A stretch of 64,000 nt of DNA from Noviherbaspirillum cavernae (GTDB lineage Bacteria; Pseudomonadota; Gammaproteobacteria; Burkholderiales; Burkholderiaceae_D). Within the stretch, counting starts at the first letter, position 1, and the number at the start of each line of letters is the position of its first letter. The translations under genes were made by a program, and so were the position numbers. Below the pieces are notes generated by a model. That model was not told where the DNA came from. It ran no database searches and was given only the letters and a program-made list of their open reading frames with translations. Location of the stretch: assembly GCF_003590875.1 (NCBI RefSeq), contig NZ_QYUN01000003.1, positions 663,116 through 727,115 on the forward strand, read 5' to 3'. This document shows, piece after piece, positions 1 to 8,239 of the stretch.

Positions 1-282
1 ATGCGGCTGGTCGCGCAGTCCGGTACGGTGGTGCTGCCGGGCGTGCTGGACAAGTCGCTGGACGAAATATTGAAGGAATATCACGCCGAGGAAACGCTGA
101 TCAGGAAGATCATCCTGCCGCGTCACGTTCGCGACGAGGCAATGAAGGCCCTGTACCGCATGAACATCACCAATGCGACGCTGTTCCCCGATCTGGACGG
201 ATTGGCAAAGTCCATCAAGTTCGAGCTGGAAGTGATCTGGCCGAGACTGATCGATGACGCGGTGAAGCCCGGAGCGGTTTGA
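1..282 (+). CDS. FRG domain-containing protein, C-terminal part (5' end outside window)
   Basis: Open from the first base, so the 93 visible residues are probably the end of a longer protein. The pattern R-L-x-A-Q-S-G near residue 2, a basic I-I-L-P segment, and the closing T-L-F-P-D-L-D-G-L-A motif (about residues 60-70) are the C-terminal signature of the FRG domain, named for its conserved Phe-Arg-Gly. FRG proteins are cytoplasmic, of uncertain biochemical role, and often lie in accessory regions. The first ATG is likely internal. The gene ends 88 bp before the AraC regulator and runs in the same direction; no terminator is evident between them. Confidence 0.7.
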   Translation: MRLVAQSGTVVLPGVLDKSLDEILKEYHAEETLIRKIILPRHVRDEAMKALYRMNITNATLFPDLDGLAKSIKFELEVIWPRLIDDAVKPGAV

Positions 283-370
283 CAGCATTGCGGATGAACG
301 TTGTGCGCAGCGCGTCGGTCAAAGGCATGTCGCATTCGTGGCAAGCCGAAGTAAAGCTGTTGGAGATCAA

Positions 371-1315
371 GTGGACATATTGAGCGAGATACTCACCGGA
401 CTGCGATCGGAAGGCATCATCACCGGCCGCTTCACGCTCGGCGCGCCCTGGTCATTCGTCAAGAATCCGGTGAATGGCGCACCCTTTCGCATCGCGACCG
501 AAAATCCCTTCTGGGTCCGCGTGCGGGACGCGGCGCCGGTGCTGGTCCAGCCCGGCGACTTGATCGTTTTGCCGCACGGGGACGAGCACATCATGTCGTC
601 CGCTCCGGTTGACGACGCCATCCTGTTCGACAAGCTGCTTGTCGACATGGGGATATGTCCATTGCCCAACCGGCCGCTGGCCTTCCGCGCGGGCGGCGAT
701 GGTCCCGTCACCGATCTGTACACCGGCATCATCCTCTATCGCGAGCACCGGCGAAATCCGCTGCTCAACATGCTGCCGCCGATGATCCACATTCGCGCCG
801 CCGACATCACGCCGTGGCTGATGTCCACCATGAAGTGCTTCATCGAAGAGTCGATGGCCTGCCAGCTCGGCTGGAATCACGCCGCCGCATGCCTGGCCGA
901 CTTGCTGTTCGTGCATGTGATTCGCATTTATCTGCAGGCGAACACCGAGAATATCTGCGGCTGGCTGCGCGGCTTGAGCGATGGGCAGATCAGCCGCTCG
1001 CTGTTGCTGATGCACAAGGAGCCGCAGCGCGAGTGGTCGGTGGATGCGCTGGCACTGGCGGTCGGCATGTCACGCTCGCGCTTCACCGCCCGCTTCCAGC
1101 AGCTCGTCGGCGAATCGCCGATCTCGTATTTGACGGCGCATCGCATGTACATCGCGGCCGAGCATCTGGCTGCCGGCAAGTGCCGCATATCCGAAGTTGC
1201 GGCCAAGGTCGGCTACAACTCGGAGAAGAGCTTCACGCGTGCCTTCCGGCGCTGGTCGGGCGTGCCGCCGAGGACCTACCTGCGTTCCTCGCCTGTGGCG
1301 GAGATGCAGTTGTAG
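371..1315 (+). CDS. AraC family transcriptional regulator with cupin sensor domain
   Basis: The N-terminal half is a cupin-type ligand domain (P-G-D-L-I-V-L-P-H-G at about residues 65-75, like the cupin_6 group). The C-terminal ~100 residues carry two helix-turn-helix units: M-S-R-S-R-F-T-A-R-F, then I-S-E-V-A-A-K-V-G-Y with S-F-T-R-A-F-R-R-W, the classical AraC/XylS ending. I prefer the GTG at 371 because GGAG lies 5 nt upstream at 362-365; the same frame is open from a GTG at 338 (11 residues longer). It lies directly upstream of the Rieske oxygenase/ABC transporter block on the same strand, so it may control uptake and attack of an aromatic compound. The inducer cannot be read from sequence. 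Confidence 0.9.
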   Translation: MDILSEILTGLRSEGIITGRFTLGAPWSFVKNPVNGAPFRIATENPFWVRVRDAAPVLVQPGDLIVLPHGDEHIMSSAPVDDAILFDKLLVDMGICPLPNRPLAFRAGGDGPVTDLYTGIILYREHRRNPLLNMLPPMIHIRAADITPWLMSTMKCFIEESMACQLGWNHAAACLADLLFVHVIRIYLQANTENICGWLRGLSDGQISRSLLLMHKEPQREWSVDALALAVGMSRSRFTARFQQLVGESPISYLTAHRMYIAAEHLAAGKCRISEVAAKVGYNSEKSFTRAFRRWSGVPPRTYLRSSPVAEMQL

Positions 1316-1656
1316 CAGGTTTTTCAATTCCCGATGCCGCAATCCCCTGTCATCACGGGCGAAGGCGGAGCGGGTCATTCGCGGAACACTGCACCGCGCC
1401 TGTCTCGGCAACCGCGCCGCCGCATTGCCATTTTTTCTCGCAAACCCCCTCCGCACCGCACAAGCAGCGTGCATTGCCGGCACCGCATTTGTGCGCCCGT
1501 TTTTTTCCATATCCGTTTGATAATCGCGGCCCCCAATTTAGGCCGAATGGTTCCCTTTTTGAGCTTTCGTGAGGTTGTTCGGGGCATATCGCTGCGCAAG
1601 AATATGTCTGCACTGTGACAGCGATGGCGTCACGACAATGAATCAAGGAGACCTCC
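1316..1656. other. Intergenic region before the Rieske/ABC operon, no gene seen
   Basis: 341 bp without a credible reading frame. The second half (about 1480-1650) is noticeably more A+T-rich than the flanking genes, as expected for a promoter, but I find no convincing -35/-10 pair or AraC half-sites by eye. An AAGGAG ribosome binding site lies at 1645-1650, just before the GTG start at 1657. Confidence 0.5.
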
Positions 1657-2979
1657 GTGCTGAGTGAAGAAAAGAACCGTTTGCTGACAGAAGTCGGGCC
1701 CGGCAAGCCGATGGGGGAATACCTGCGGCGCTATTGGCATCCGGTTGCCGGTGCCGATGAATTTGACAAGAAGTCCGTGCGCGCAATCCGTCTCTTCGGC
1801 GAAGACCTTGTGCTGTTCAAGGACTTGAGCGGCAATTTCGGCCTGATCGAGCGCCGCTGCCCGCACCGCAATGCCGACCTCGTGCACGGCTACGTCGAGA
1901 AGGAAGGCCTGCGCTGCAGCTATCACGGCTGGCAATTTGGTCAAAGCGGCCAGTGCCTGCATCAGCCGTTCGAGGAAGTCATGGACCCGAGCGCGCGCAT
2001 GCGCCAGGGCACGAAGATCAAGGGCTATCCGGTGAAGGAGAAGGCCGGCATGCTGTGGGCCTACATGGGTCCGCTGCCCGCGCCGGAACTGCCGGACTGG
2101 GACTTCCTGAATTTCAAGAACGGCTTCGCGCAAGCGATTTTCTCGGAGCTGCCCTGCAACTGGTTCCAGTGCCAGGAAAACTCGATCGACCCGGTGCACT
2201 TCGAGTGGACGCACAACAACTGGATGGTGCGTCAGCAGGATCCGAACGGGAGCAACGTGCCGACCCACCTGCAGCTGCAGTTCGAAGAATTCGAATACGG
2301 CCTGACCTACAAGCGCCTGCGCGGCGGCGACACCGAGGACAACATCATGTGGACGGTTGGTCGCGTTTGCCTGTGGCCGAATGCCTTCTACCTCGGCCAC
2401 CACTGCGAATGGCGCGTTCCCATCGACGACGAGAACACCCTGTCGGTGATGTGGATGTTCGGTCGCGTGCCGAAGGAAATGGAGCCGTATGAACAGAAGA
2501 AGATCCCGAGCTGGGTCGGCCCGCTGAAGGACGAGAACGGCGAATGGATCATCTCGCACGTCATCAACCAGGACTTCGCCGCATGGTACGGCCAGGGCCG
2601 TATCACCGATCGCACGAAGGAAAAGCTCGGGCAAAGCGACAAGGGCGTCGTCATGATGCGTCGCAAGTTCTTCGAGGAACTGGATGCGATGGCGGAAGGC
2701 AAGCAACAACTCTTCGCGCAGATCTGGGATCCGGCGCAGAACGAGGACGTGTTCCTGCCCTCGGCCTGCCGCGAGGAGATGATCCATGGCATGCCGCGCG
2801 AACAACAGAACGTGCACCACTTGCTCGGGCCTTACCTGAACGACTGCTTCGGCCAGTATGGCCAGCCGGACCGGGTGCGCGAAGAGTACGAGAAGGCCGT
2901 CGGCCAGAAGATGAAGATGGCGTCGACCTTCGTGAATGCCGTGCACGGCGCGCACAAAGAAGAAACAACGAGCAAGTAA
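1657..2979 (+). CDS. Rieske [2Fe-2S] aromatic ring-hydroxylating oxygenase, alpha subunit
   Basis: 440 residues. The Rieske cluster ligands are C68-x-H70 and C87-x2-H90. The mononuclear iron site is visible as N175, D178, H181 and H186 in the E-N-S-I-D-P-V-H-x4-H stretch. This arrangement is that of phthalate 4,5-dioxygenase/vanillate demethylase-like oxygenases, which hydroxylate or O-demethylate aromatic substrates using electrons from a separate reductase. The start is a GTG preceded by AAGGAG. It is followed 39 bp later by a Tat-exported binding protein and a complete branched-chain-type ABC importer, so the imported compound is probably the oxygenase substrate. No reductase or ferredoxin gene is present nearby. 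The specific substrate cannot be assigned. Confidence 0.9.
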   Translation: MLSEEKNRLLTEVGPGKPMGEYLRRYWHPVAGADEFDKKSVRAIRLFGEDLVLFKDLSGNFGLIERRCPHRNADLVHGYVEKEGLRCSYHGWQFGQSGQCLHQPFEEVMDPSARMRQGTKIKGYPVKEKAGMLWAYMGPLPAPELPDWDFLNFKNGFAQAIFSELPCNWFQCQENSIDPVHFEWTHNNWMVRQQDPNGSNVPTHLQLQFEEFEYGLTYKRLRGGDTEDNIMWTVGRVCLWPNAFYLGHHCEWRVPIDDENTLSVMWMFGRVPKEMEPYEQKKIPSWVGPLKDENGEWIISHVINQDFAAWYGQGRITDRTKEKLGQSDKGVVMMRRKFFEELDAMAEGKQQLFAQIWDPAQNEDVFLPSACREEMIHGMPREQQNVHHLLGPYLNDCFGQYGQPDRVREEYEKAVGQKMKMASTFVNAVHGAHKEETTSK

Positions 2980-3018
2980 AAAGTCGTATCACAACTATTA
3001 CCAATTCAGGAGAGCAAG

Positions 3019-4236
3019 ATGGCAAAACAGATTTCCCGTCGCACCATCCTCAAGGCCGCCGCTGCCAGCGCAGTGGTCGGTGCAGTTCCCATCCGCAGCT
3101 GGGCCGCGGAATCCGCAAAGATCGGCGTGATCCTGCCGACATCCGGCGTGTTCGCCTTCCCCGGTCAGCAGTCGCGCAAGGGCATCGAGTACGCCGCGCT
3201 GGTGAACAAGGAGCGCAACGGTCCGAACATGGAGTTCATCTTCGCCGATACCGAATCGAAGCCGGAGAACGGTCGCGTCGCTGCGGAAAAACTGATTCGG
3301 CAGGGATGCACGGCGCTGATCGGCGCATGGGATACGGGCGCAACCATCTCTGCCGCGCAAGCGGTCGAGACCGCCAAGGTGCCGCTCCTGATCAACATCG
3401 GCTCCGCGCCGCAGATCACCGAGCAGGGCTTCACGCAGATCTTCCGCAACTTCGCATCGGTGTCGTCGATGATCGCTTCCGCGGTCACGCGCATCCATGA
3501 GCTGGTGACGACGCAGAAAGTGATGCCCAAGAGCGCCGTGGTCCTGTACGTCAACGACACCTTCGGCCAGTCTGCGCTGGCGTCACTCGACGCGATCTGG
3601 GAAAAGGCAAAGGTGCCCATCAAGATCGTCGACAAGATCGGCTACGACGTGCGTGCCAAGGACTTGTCGGTCGAAGTGGCGAAGGCCAAGGCGACCGGCG
3701 CCGAGCTGGTGCTGCCGATCACGCGTACCAATGACGCCATCATGATCGTGCGCGAAATGGTCAAGCAGAAATACAACCCGATGGCCATCATCGGCCCGGG
3801 CAGCCCCGGCCCGTACGAACGTGCCTTCACCGATGCGCTGGGCAAGTTCGGCGACGACTACATGATCTGCGTGCCGTGGTGGAACCCGCGCAATCCGCGC
3901 GCCAAGGTCATCGCCGAACGTTACGAAAAAATGGAAAAGGGCAACCGCTTCGAACTCAACGTCGGCTTCTCGTTCGAGGCAGTCGAGGTGATGGCGGATG
4001 CGGTCAAGCGCGCCAAGTCGAACGACCCGGCCGCGATCCACGCGGCGCTGAAGACCACCAACATCGAGGATCACATCATGTACGGCGGTCCGATCCGCTT
4101 CGACGAAAAGGGCCAGAACCCGAACATCGGCGTGGCCTTGCTGCAGAACCGCGACGGCGTGCCTACCGTGGTCGGTCCGCAGCAGATCACGATGGCCGCG
4201 CCGGCATTCCCGATGCGGCCGTTCGCCGGTCGTTGA
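3019..4236 (+). CDS. Branched-chain amino acid-type ABC transporter substrate-binding protein
   Basis: 405 residues, type I periplasmic binding fold of the LivJ/HAAT class (mature start K-I-G-V-I-L-P-T-S-G, later I-G-P-G-S-P-G-P-Y). The N-terminus is a twin-arginine signal: S6-R7-R8-T9-I10-L11-K12, an alanine-rich core and a likely cleavage after A30 (S-W-A-A). Tat export of an HAAT binding protein is well known in Burkholderiales. The ribosome binding site AGGAGAG precedes the ATG. Such proteins bind branched-chain amino acids, amides or aromatic acids; the coupling to a Rieske oxygenase favours an aromatic or related ligand, which is inference. A strong hairpin follows (4266-4290). Confidence 0.9.
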   Translation: MAKQISRRTILKAAAASAVVGAVPIRSWAAESAKIGVILPTSGVFAFPGQQSRKGIEYAALVNKERNGPNMEFIFADTESKPENGRVAAEKLIRQGCTALIGAWDTGATISAAQAVETAKVPLLINIGSAPQITEQGFTQIFRNFASVSSMIASAVTRIHELVTTQKVMPKSAVVLYVNDTFGQSALASLDAIWEKAKVPIKIVDKIGYDVRAKDLSVEVAKAKATGAELVLPITRTNDAIMIVREMVKQKYNPMAIIGPGSPGPYERAFTDALGKFGDDYMICVPWWNPRNPRAKVIAERYEKMEKGNRFELNVGFSFEAVEVMADAVKRAKSNDPAAIHAALKTTNIEDHIMYGGPIRFDEKGQNPNIGVALLQNRDGVPTVVGPQQITMAAPAFPMRPFAGR

Positions 4237-4265
4237 GGCGGCCGTCCCGAGCGCAAGCACCAAAC

Positions 4266-4290
4266 AAGGCGCGCTGCTTCGGCGCGCCTT
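4266..4290 (+). terminator. Intra-operon hairpin between binding-protein and permease genes
   Basis: Perfect 9-bp stem AAGGCGCGC / GCGCGCCTT with a 7-nt loop, followed only by TTCC, not a full T run. In binding-protein-dependent transporters such a hairpin usually protects the upstream mRNA from 3' decay or gives partial termination, so the binding protein is made in excess over the membrane parts. That role is inferred here. Confidence 0.55.
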
Positions 4291-4315
4291 TCCGTATCTG
4301 AATCAATAGAATCCT

Positions 4316-5197
4316 ATGCTCACTTCCAACCTGCCTCTCTACGCCAACATGGTGGCCAGCGGCGTGCTGATCGGCGTGATCTACGCGTTGATCGCGCTGG
4401 GCCTGACCATCGTGTTCGGCGTGATGCGCGTCGTCAATTTCGCGCACGGCGAACTCGTGGTGGTCGGCATGTATCTCGGCTACCTGATGTGGTCGGCATT
4501 CGGCCTGTCGCCCATCGTTGCCATGCCGATTTCGGCCATCATCATGTTCTGCGCAGGCTACCTGCTGCAAACCGGACTGATCAACCGTTTCATCCGCCGT
4601 CCCCATCACGTGCAGGTGATCCTGTTCGTCGGCCTTGCGCTGTGCATCACCGGCCTGCACATGATCATCTTCGGACCTGAAGCGCGCCCCATCAGCAGCG
4701 CCGCCAGTTTCGAAGTGGTCGAACTCGGCTTCCTGCAGCTCGATGCGGTCCGCCTCTACGGCGCGCTCGCGGCATTGGCTCTGATTGCACTGCTGCTTGC
4801 CTTCCTGCGCTATTCCGATACCGGCGCATCGATCCGCGCGGCGGCCGACAATCCCATCGGTGCCGCCGCCATCGGCCTGCGCGTCAATCGCGTGTTTGCC
4901 ATCACCGCCGGCATCGGCCTGGCATGCGCGGGCGCTGCCGGCACGCTGATCGCGCCGATCTTCGACACGCAGCCGTATCTGGCCAGCGACATGACCACGA
5001 TGGCCTTTGTCGTCGTCATCATCGGCGGGCTGGGCAGCGTCGTCGGTGCGCTGGTCGGCGGCGTGCTGATCGGCATTTCCGAAAGCATCGCCGCATTGGT
5101 GATCAATCCGGCGATGAAATCCATGATTTCCTACGGCCTGTTGATCGCGATGCTGCTGATCCGTCCGCAAGGCTTGTTCGGCGGGAGGCAGCGATGA
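4316..5197 (+). CDS. livH: Branched-chain-type ABC transporter permease, LivH family
   Basis: 293 residues, very hydrophobic with about eight predicted membrane segments. The start G-V-I-Y-A-L-I-A-L-G-L-T-I-V-F-G-V-M and the V-N-F-A-H-G-E motif are diagnostic of LivH-type inner-membrane permeases; the E-A-A-like cytoplasmic loop that docks on the ATPase lies in the last third (I-G-G-L-G-S-V-V-G-A-L-V-G-G). Its stop codon overlaps the livM start as ATGA, so the two are translationally coupled. It forms a heterodimeric channel with the next gene product. The imported ligand is undefined. Confidence 0.92.
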   Translation: MLTSNLPLYANMVASGVLIGVIYALIALGLTIVFGVMRVVNFAHGELVVVGMYLGYLMWSAFGLSPIVAMPISAIIMFCAGYLLQTGLINRFIRRPHHVQVILFVGLALCITGLHMIIFGPEARPISSAASFEVVELGFLQLDAVRLYGALAALALIALLLAFLRYSDTGASIRAAADNPIGAAAIGLRVNRVFAITAGIGLACAGAAGTLIAPIFDTQPYLASDMTTMAFVVVIIGGLGSVVGALVGGVLIGISESIAALVINPAMKSMISYGLLIAMLLIRPQGLFGGRQR

Positions 5198-6213
5198 AAA
5201 ACCTGATACTGAAAGACGGCGGCATCGCCGCACTCGTGTTCTTCGTGCTGCTGGCCTTGCTGCCGGCGGTGACCGGCGATGCGCTGATCTCGATCGCCAC
5301 GCTGGTGCTGATGTTCGCGGTGTACGGCATCGCATGGAACCTGATGATGGGATACGTCGGCCAGCTGTCGCTCGGTCACGGTCTCTACATCGGACTCGGT
5401 GCGTATGCGGTGGCGCTGGCCACCGGCACGCACGGCCTGTCGCCGTGGCTGGGCATCCTGATCGGCGCGGCGATCAGTGCGGTCGTGGCGGCGGTGATCG
5501 CCTTCATCGGCTTCCGCTTCTCGGTGCGCGGCATCTACTTCACGCTGCTGACCATCGCTTGCGCGGAAATGATGCGTATCAGCTTCGACAACTGGAGCTA
5601 TGTCGGCGGCACCGGCGGCTACTTCCTGAAGGCGGCGGGCGATACGCATCCGCTGCTGTCGCTGCGCGGCGATTCGACCTTCTTCTACTTCGCCTTTCTC
5701 ATCCTGACCGCGATCACATTCCTGTGCAGCGCGGCCCTGATGAAATCGAAGTTCGGCTACTTCTGGCGCGCGATCCGCGAAGACGAGGATGCGGCGCGTG
5801 CCCTGGGCGTGCCGACGCTGCAACTGAAGATTCTGGCCGTGGTGATCAGCGCGATCATGACCAGCATCGGCGGCTCGTTTTACGCCTTGTTGAGCGGCAG
5901 CCTGTTCCCCGACACCATGATGGGCATGCGCTTCTCGATCGAGATCGTCATCGCCCCGATCATCGGCGGACTCGGCACGCTGTTCGGCCCGATCGTCGGC
6001 GCGCTGTTCGTCGTGCCGCTCGGCGAGTTCTCGAATCATGTCGCGCAAAGCACCGGCATCTACGGACTGAATCTGCTGATCCACGGCGCGCTGCTGCTGG
6101 TCGTGGTCTGCTTCATGCCCGAAGGCCTGTGGCCGGCGATTGCGAAGCGCTTCGGCCGCCTGCGCGCGCCGGCGGCGGCCAAGGCATCCACACCTGCAAC
6201 GGAGGGCCAATAA
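5194..6213 (+). CDS. livM: Branched-chain-type ABC transporter permease, LivM family
   Basis: 339 residues with multiple membrane spans. The stretch A-W-N-L-M-M-G-Y-V-G-Q-L-S-L-G-H (about residues 47-62) and the late E-I-V-I-A-P-I-I-G-G-L-G-T-L-F-G-P are characteristic of LivM. The start ATG at 5194 overlaps the livH stop (ATGA) and is preceded by GGGAGG. Its stop overlaps the livG start as TAATG. Partner of LivH in the inner membrane. A longer upstream reading in this frame exists but overlaps livH extensively and lacks family similarity, so I reject it. Confidence 0.92.
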   Translation: MKNLILKDGGIAALVFFVLLALLPAVTGDALISIATLVLMFAVYGIAWNLMMGYVGQLSLGHGLYIGLGAYAVALATGTHGLSPWLGILIGAAISAVVAAVIAFIGFRFSVRGIYFTLLTIACAEMMRISFDNWSYVGGTGGYFLKAAGDTHPLLSLRGDSTFFYFAFLILTAITFLCSAALMKSKFGYFWRAIREDEDAARALGVPTLQLKILAVVISAIMTSIGGSFYALLSGSLFPDTMMGMRFSIEIVIAPIIGGLGTLFGPIVGALFVVPLGEFSNHVAQSTGIYGLNLLIHGALLLVVVCFMPEGLWPAIAKRFGRLRAPAAAKASTPATEGQ

Positions 6214-6947
6214 TGACTACACCATTGTTGCGGGTGGAAAGCCTGACAAAACAGTTCGCGGGCCTGAAGGCGGTAAGCAATGTGAGCTTCGACGTCGCCG
6301 CCGGTTCCATCGTCGGCCTGATCGGCCCCAACGGTGCCGGCAAGACCACGTGCTTCAACATGATTTCCGGCGCGTTGACGCCGACGCAGGGCCGCGTCGT
6401 GTTCGAAGGTGAATCGTTCGACGGATTGTCGCCGGAGCAGATCTGCAAGCGCGGCGTGGCGCGCACCTTCCAGGTGGTGCGTCCGCTGCTCGACATGACC
6501 GTGCTGGAAAACGCGATGGTCGGCGCGCTGCTGCGCTCGCCCACGCTGGAACATGCACGTGATGTCGCCGCCGATACGCTGACCAAGGTGGGGCTGAGGC
6601 ACAAGATGGACGTCAAGGCGCAGTACCTGACGCTGCCGGATCGCAAGATGCTGGAACTGGCGAAGGCGCTCGCGACCAGACCGAAGCTGTTGCTGCTCGA
6701 TGAAGTGATGGCCGGCTTGCGCCCGACCGAGGCGAACGAAGTGATCGAGGTGCTGCGCGCGCTTAATCGCGACGGGCTGACCATCGTGCTGGTGGAGCAC
6801 GTGATGCGCATCCTGATGTCGGTTGCACAACACGTCGTGGTGCTGCATCACGGCGAGCTGCTGATCCAGGGAACGCCGCAGGAAGTGACGCAGGATCGCC
6901 GCGTGATCGAAAGCTATCTGGGAAGGAAGGCCGAAAGTGTCGAATGA
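6213..6947 (+). CDS. livG: Branched-chain-type ABC transporter ATP-binding protein, LivG family
   Basis: 244 residues. Walker A is G38-P-N-G-A-G-K-T-T46; Walker B is L-L-L-L-D-E-V-M-A-G-L. In place of the canonical L-S-G-G-Q signature the protein has L-T-L-P-D-R-K, a variant seen in one HAAT ATPase subfamily rather than a defect. It starts at the ATG of a TAATG overlap with livM, preceded by GGAGGG, and ends 11 nt inside livF. Cytoplasmic motor of the importer together with LivF. Confidence 0.92.
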   Translation: MTTPLLRVESLTKQFAGLKAVSNVSFDVAAGSIVGLIGPNGAGKTTCFNMISGALTPTQGRVVFEGESFDGLSPEQICKRGVARTFQVVRPLLDMTVLENAMVGALLRSPTLEHARDVAADTLTKVGLRHKMDVKAQYLTLPDRKMLELAKALATRPKLLLLDEVMAGLRPTEANEVIEVLRALNRDGLTIVLVEHVMRILMSVAQHVVVLHHGELLIQGTPQEVTQDRRVIESYLGRKAESVE

Positions 6948-7686
6948 AGTATTGGATGACGTATTGAAAGGGAACGCACCTCTGCTGGAGGTCGACAACC
7001 TGAAGGTGCACTACGGCGAAGCCGAGGCGCTCGCCGGCGTGAGCTTTCACATCATGCCGGGCGAGATCGTCTCCATCGTCGGCGCCAACGGCGCGGGCAA
7101 GACCACATTGATCCGCGCCATCGCGGGAATGCTGCCGGCGAAGACGGGCAGCATCCGTTTCAAGGGCAAGGACCTGAAGGGACTGGACAGCGCCGCCGTC
7201 TGCGAGCTGGGCATTGCACAGGTGCCGGAAGGCCGCCAGATTTTTCCTTCACTCTCGGTTGAGGAAAACCTGCGGCTGGGCGCAACGCTGCGTCGTTCGC
7301 GCGCCGACCGCACGCGCAACATGGATCGCGTCTATGCGACCTTCTCGCGCCTCGCGGAACGCCGCAGTCAGCGCGCGGGCACGCTATCGGGCGGCGAGCA
7401 GCAGATGCTCGCGATCGGCCGCGCCATCATGGCCAATCCGTTGCTGGTGATGTTCGACGAACCGTCGCTCGGCCTGTCACCTGCGCTGACCGATGAAATG
7501 TTCGCCGTGATTTCGGCGCTGCATGGCAGCGGCCTCTCCGTGGTGCTGGTGGAGCAGAACGTGGTGGAGTCGCTCGCGATGTGCCAGCGCGCGTATGTGC
7601 TGGAGAACGGTGCGATCGCACTGGAAGGAACCGGAAAGGAACTGCTCGACGACGATCGCGTGCGGCAGGCGTACCTGGGCTTGTAA
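6937..7686 (+). CDS. livF: Branched-chain-type ABC transporter ATP-binding protein, LivF family
   Basis: 249 residues. Walker A G49-A-N-G-A-G-K-T-T57, signature L-S-G-G-E-Q-Q, Walker B L-L-V-M-F-D-E-P-S-L-G-L-S-P, all intact. The GTG start at 6937 overlaps livG by 11 nt; residues 1-15 are a non-conserved leader and a TTG at 6964 is an alternative start. Completes the five-component transporter begun at 3019. No T-rich terminator follows directly; the next 550 bp are non-coding. Confidence 0.9.
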   Translation: MSNEVLDDVLKGNAPLLEVDNLKVHYGEAEALAGVSFHIMPGEIVSIVGANGAGKTTLIRAIAGMLPAKTGSIRFKGKDLKGLDSAAVCELGIAQVPEGRQIFPSLSVEENLRLGATLRRSRADRTRNMDRVYATFSRLAERRSQRAGTLSGGEQQMLAIGRAIMANPLLVMFDEPSLGLSPALTDEMFAVISALHGSGLSVVLVEQNVVESLAMCQRAYVLENGAIALEGTGKELLDDDRVRQAYLGL

Positions 7687-8239
7687 CACTGCCTGTCATT
7701 TCGTGCGGACACGAGGATCAGCACTTCCGCTTTCGAAAAGATGTGAGTTTGTCATTCCTTGTGTCGTTCGTAGTGACGGTAATCGACCCGTTTGCATCGG
7801 CAAGCCGTCACTATCGAATTGCCGCCTCATGACGGAAGGGCTTGATGAATCGGGACTGTTTGATCGAAGAATTGCTGGCTGGTGCGATAGCAATGAACCA
7901 TAGGTGAAACAGCTGCAATGTTTGTTCAGAGAAGATGTCTTATTGCAGCAACGCTGTTACCGATTCTGTTCGTTTGTCGCACCGATTGAACCTTCATTGT
8001 TGACGTGTTTTTCGTCGCTACCTAGAATCAATTCATTCGATAAAGAAACATTCGTTCGAATGGCGAACGATGTTGCGCAAACGAAGAATAGCGAAGTGAT
8101 GGGATGACACCGGTCAGCAGATCGCTGACTGCCTCCCGACAATGAATCACAACTTCGTTGTGTAAAAAGAGGAAAGATCTCACGGTCTTTCCGAGGGCAA
8201 TTGGATGCCTGAATTTTGTAAAACAAACAGGAGAACCTG
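7687..8239. other. 553-bp non-coding region between livF and the porin
   Basis: No credible gene. It contains an inverted repeat TAGTGACGG / CCGTCACTA (7771-7779 with 7805-7813), then a strong sigma-70-type promoter (8000-8028) and a predicted ~205-nt untranslated leader of the porin mRNA. Within the leader is a small hairpin CACAAC-TTC-GTTGTG near 8148-8162. A long porin leader is a typical place for regulatory-RNA or Hfq control, but no partner RNA is visible. Confidence 0.45.
8000..8028 (+). promoter_or_regulatory. Predicted sigma-70 promoter of the porin gene
   Basis: TTGACG at 8000-8005 and TAGAAT at 8023-8028 with exactly 17 nt between them; five of six bases match the consensus in each box. 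Transcription would start near 8035, leaving a leader of about 205 nt before the porin ATG. Confidence 0.5.

Noticed and set aside
1630..2955. 441-codon minus-strand frame over the Rieske gene
   Set aside because: Rich in His, Arg and Leu without motifs; the plus strand has intact Rieske and iron sites.
4187..6210. Long minus-strand frames over livH and livM
   Set aside because: Asp/Gln/His/Arg-rich antisense translations of membrane helices, not proteins.
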